This document shows positions 5,762 to 7,277 of a DNA stretch of 7,277 nucleotides, one piece after another. The stretch spans positions 1 to 7,277 of the forward strand of contig CALIDR010000191.1 in assembly GCA_938022295.1 (NCBI GenBank), in the 5' to 3' direction. Source of the DNA: an uncultured Burkholderiaceae bacterium (GTDB lineage: Bacteria > Pseudomonadota > Gammaproteobacteria > Burkholderiales > Burkholderiaceae_C). Position 1 is the first letter of the stretch; every line of letters starts with the position of its first letter. Made by a program: the position numbers and the translations under genes. The notes below the pieces were generated by a model that had not been told where the DNA came from, made no database searches, and saw only the letters and a list, made by a program, of their open reading frames with translations.

Positions 5762-5775
5762 TTGATCGCGGTCAA
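5762..5775. promoter_or_regulatory. FNR/Anr-type binding site upstream of ppdK
   Basis: TTGATCGCGGTCAA matches the FNR/Anr consensus TTGAT-N4-ATCAA at nine of ten positions, and the TTGAT-N4-GTCAA variant is well known for Anr/Dnr-type regulators. The flanking C and G extend it to a 16-base palindrome, 5761-5776, with one mismatched pair. It lies 100 bases before the ppdK ATG in the only non-coding gap upstream of that gene, and no other gene starts nearby. Alternatively it could be part of a weak terminator for the upstream ABC-F gene, although no T tract follows. Confidence 0.6.
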
Positions 5776-5804
5776 GTTCCGGCCGCGGGCGCCGGGCCGT
5801 TCGT

Positions 5805-7277
5805 TCAGCCGGCCTCGGCGTTCGCCTTCATCTGCTCGAGCGCCTCGCTGGCCTCGAGCCAGCGCTCCTCGAGCATCGCCACTTCGGCGGCGATGTGGTT
5901 CAGCCGCCGGCCGAGCTCGCCGACCTGCGCGCCGTCGACCCCGGGTGCCGAGAGCGCCGCCTCGACTTCGCCGCGCTCGGCGCCGAGCACCGCCAGGCGC
6001 TGGTCGATGCGCTCGAGCTCGATGCGCAGCGGCCGCGTGCGCTCGGCCAGCCGGGCGCGCGCCTGCGCCTGCGCCTTGCGGTCGTCGCGGCGGTTCGGCG
6101 GCGGCGTCGCGGGGGCGGCGGCTCGCGGCGCGGCAGATGCGGCCCCGGACGCTGCGGCGGCCGGCAGCGGCGGCGCGGCCGCGCCGCGCAGCAGCGCGCG
6201 CGACTGCTCGAGCAGCCAGCGCTGATAGTCGTCGAGGTCGCCGTCGAACGGCGCCACGCGCCCCTGCGCGACGAGCCAGAACTCGTCGCACGCCTCGCGC
6301 AGCAGCGCGCGGTCGTGGCTGACCAGCATCACGGTGCCCTCGAACTCGTTGAGCGCGATGCTCAGCGCCTCGCGCATCTGCAGGTCGAGGTGGTTCGTCG
6401 GCTCGTCGAGCAGCAGCAGGTTGGGGCGCTGCCAGACGATCGTCGCCAGCACCAGACGCGCCTTCTCGCCGCCCGACAGCGTGCCCACCGGCTGGTGGAC
6501 CATCTCGCCGCCGAACTGGAACTGGCCGAGGAAGTTGCGCAGGTCCTGCTCGCGCGCCTGCGGGGAGACCTCGCGCGCCAGGCGCACCATCTGCTGCAGC
6601 GGCGTGTCGTCGGCGTGCAGCAGGTCCATCTCCTGCTGCGCGAAGTAGCCGATCGCGAGGCCCTTGCCTTCCGTGATCGTGCCCGCCAGCGGCGGCAGCA
6701 CGCGCGCGATCGTCTTGACGAGCGTCGACTTGCCCTGGCCGTTGGCACCGAGGATGCCGATGCGCTGGCCGGCGAGCACGGTGCGCTCGACGTCCTTCAC
6801 GATCACGGTGCTGCCGTAGCCACAGCTGACGGACTTGAGTGCGAGCATCGGGTTCGGCAGGTTCGCAGGCTCGCGGAACTCGAACGCGAAGTCGCTCGCC
6901 GTCAGCACCGGCGCGAGCCGCTCCATGCGCGCCAGCGCCTTGACGCGGCTCTGTGCCTGGCGCGCCTTCGTCGCCTTGGCCTTGAAGCGGTCGATGAAGC
7001 GCTGCAGGTGCGCGATGCGCTCCTGCTGCTTCGCGAAGGCCGCGGCCTGCTGCGCGAGGCGCTCGGCGCGCATCTCCTCGAACGCGGTGTAGTTGCCGCC
7101 GTAGCGCGTCAGCTCGGCGTTGTCCAAGTGCACGGTGACGGTGGTCACGGCGTCGAGGAACTCGCGGTCGTGGCTGATCACGACGAGCGTGCCGGCGAAG
7201 CGCTGCAGCCAGCTCTCGAGCCACACGAGGGCGTCGAGGTCGAGGTGGTTCGTCGGCTCGTCGAGCAGCAGCAGGTC
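5805..7277 (-). CDS. yheS: ABC-F family ATPase, YheS-like (N-terminus beyond right edge)
   Basis: ABC-F proteins are soluble twin-ATPase factors that bind the ribosomal E site and relieve stalled translation; they have no membrane domain. The visible 490 residues start inside the first ATPase domain at its Walker B (LLLLDEPTNHLDLD) and H-switch (VVISHDREF). They continue with the YheS-like linker (about 66-122, LAQQAAAFAKQQERIAHLQ... then AKATKARQAQSRVKAL) and a complete second ATPase domain: Walker A GANGQGKST (177-185), signature LSGGEKARL (from 267), Walker B LLLLDEPTNHLDLQ with Glu292, and switch His321. An Ala/Pro-rich spacer (about 365-395) leads to a charged C-terminal coiled coil ending EALEQMKANAEAG. 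The frame continues in phase to the last base, and the GTG at 7226 is an internal Val, not the start. E. coli YheS has a little over 630 residues, so roughly 150 are missing. The gene ends 142 bases before ppdK. Uup or EttA are less likely given the linker and the WQRPNLLLLDEP context. Confidence 0.93.
   Translation of the reverse strand, partial: DLLLLDEPTNHLDLDALVWLESWLQRFAGTLVVISHDREFLDAVTTVTVHLDNAELTRYGGNYTAFEEMRAERLAQQAAAFAKQQERIAHLQRFIDRFKAKATKARQAQSRVKALARMERLAPVLTASDFAFEFREPANLPNPMLALKSVSCGYGSTVIVKDVERTVLAGQRIGILGANGQGKSTLVKTIARVLPPLAGTITEGKGLAIGYFAQQEMDLLHADDTPLQQMVRLAREVSPQAREQDLRNFLGQFQFGGEMVHQPVGTLSGGEKARLVLATIVWQRPNLLLLDEPTNHLDLQMREALSIALNEFEGTVMLVSHDRALLREACDEFWLVAQGRVAPFDGDLDDYQRWLLEQSRALLRGAAAPPLPAAAASGAASAAPRAAAPATPPPNRRDDRKAQAQARARLAERTRPLRIELERIDQRLAVLGAERGEVEAALSAPGVDGAQVGELGRRLNHIAAEVAMLEERWLEASEALEQMKANAEAG
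6382..6421. repeat. 40-bp perfect direct repeat, copy 1 (second ATPase domain of yheS)
   Basis: The 40 bases here are identical to 7237-7276. Both encode the Walker B/D-loop segment LLLLDEPTNHLDL of the two ATPase domains, in the same frame and orientation, 855 bases apart. The flanking bases differ on both sides. The protein identity is expected from the family; the identity of every synonymous position is the notable part. Confidence 0.9.
7237..7276. repeat. 40-bp perfect direct repeat, copy 2 (first ATPase domain of yheS)
   Basis: Second copy of the repeat at 6382-6421, coding for the Walker B/D-loop segment of the first ATPase domain at the right edge of the window. It may reflect strong codon bias on a conserved motif or local gene conversion between the two halves. 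Confidence 0.9.

Noticed and set aside
3173..6322. Very long plus-strand open frame (1049 codons) opposite ppdK and into yheS
   Set aside because: It is antisense to two unmistakable genes. In DNA this GC-rich, stop codons are rare in the shadow frames. The product is a His/Arg/Ala-rich low-complexity string with no motifs, and it spans a gene boundary.
5602..7224. Minus-strand 540-codon frame overlapping yheS and the start of ppdK
   Set aside because: It is out of phase with the clear ABC-F reading, ends inside ppdK, and its product is Arg/Ala-rich with no motif.
7224..7226. GTG at 7226 as the start of the ABC-F gene
   Set aside because: The frame continues upstream to the window edge through the Walker B motif of the first ATPase domain, so this is an internal valine codon.

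Overview
This 7.3 kb window is an ordinary, densely coded stretch of a very GC-rich bacterial chromosome. Codon use (nearly all third positions G or C), the type of LexA protein and its CTGT-N8-ACAG-like operator, and the resemblance of the proteins to beta-proteobacterial relatives suggest a member of the Burkholderiales, probably from the Rubrivivax/Methylibium/Leptothrix side. The lineage is an inference from remembered family resemblance, not from a search. I saw no tRNA, rRNA, insertion sequence, CRISPR array or phage gene.

Left part (1-1429). On the minus strand lie an unrecognised protein cut by the left edge, a small helix-hairpin-helix (Cdd1/'pathogenicity locus' type) protein, and the SOS repressor gene lexA. 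lexA has a readable promoter (TTGGCA-N17-TAAAAA) whose -10 element sits inside a LexA operator, as expected for autoregulation. The small HhH gene follows lexA by 23 bases and is probably co-transcribed with it, so it should be induced by DNA damage.

Middle (1430-2941). A cytoplasmic-type L-asparaginase runs on the plus strand, divergent from lexA, and the LexA operator lies only 11 bases before its ATG. It converges on an Ohr-type organic hydroperoxide reductase gene (minus strand), with 14 bases between the stop codons and a 10-bp GC hairpin across that junction.

Right part (2942-7277). A complete pyruvate, phosphate dikinase gene (906 codons, minus strand) has a strong Shine-Dalgarno sequence and, 100 bases upstream, an FNR/Anr-type palindrome (TTGAT-CGCG-GTCAA). 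This suggests induction at low oxygen, which would suit a PPi-based glycolytic/gluconeogenic enzyme. Upstream of it, running off the right edge, is the C-terminal three quarters of an ABC-F ATPase closely resembling YheS.

I did not find an undescribed multi-gene system. The points most worth a second look are the FNR-type site in front of ppdK, the lexA-HhH gene pair with its divergent asparaginase sharing one LexA operator, the cluster of AGG arginine codons found only in ppdK, and the palindrome block in front of the unidentified left-edge gene.
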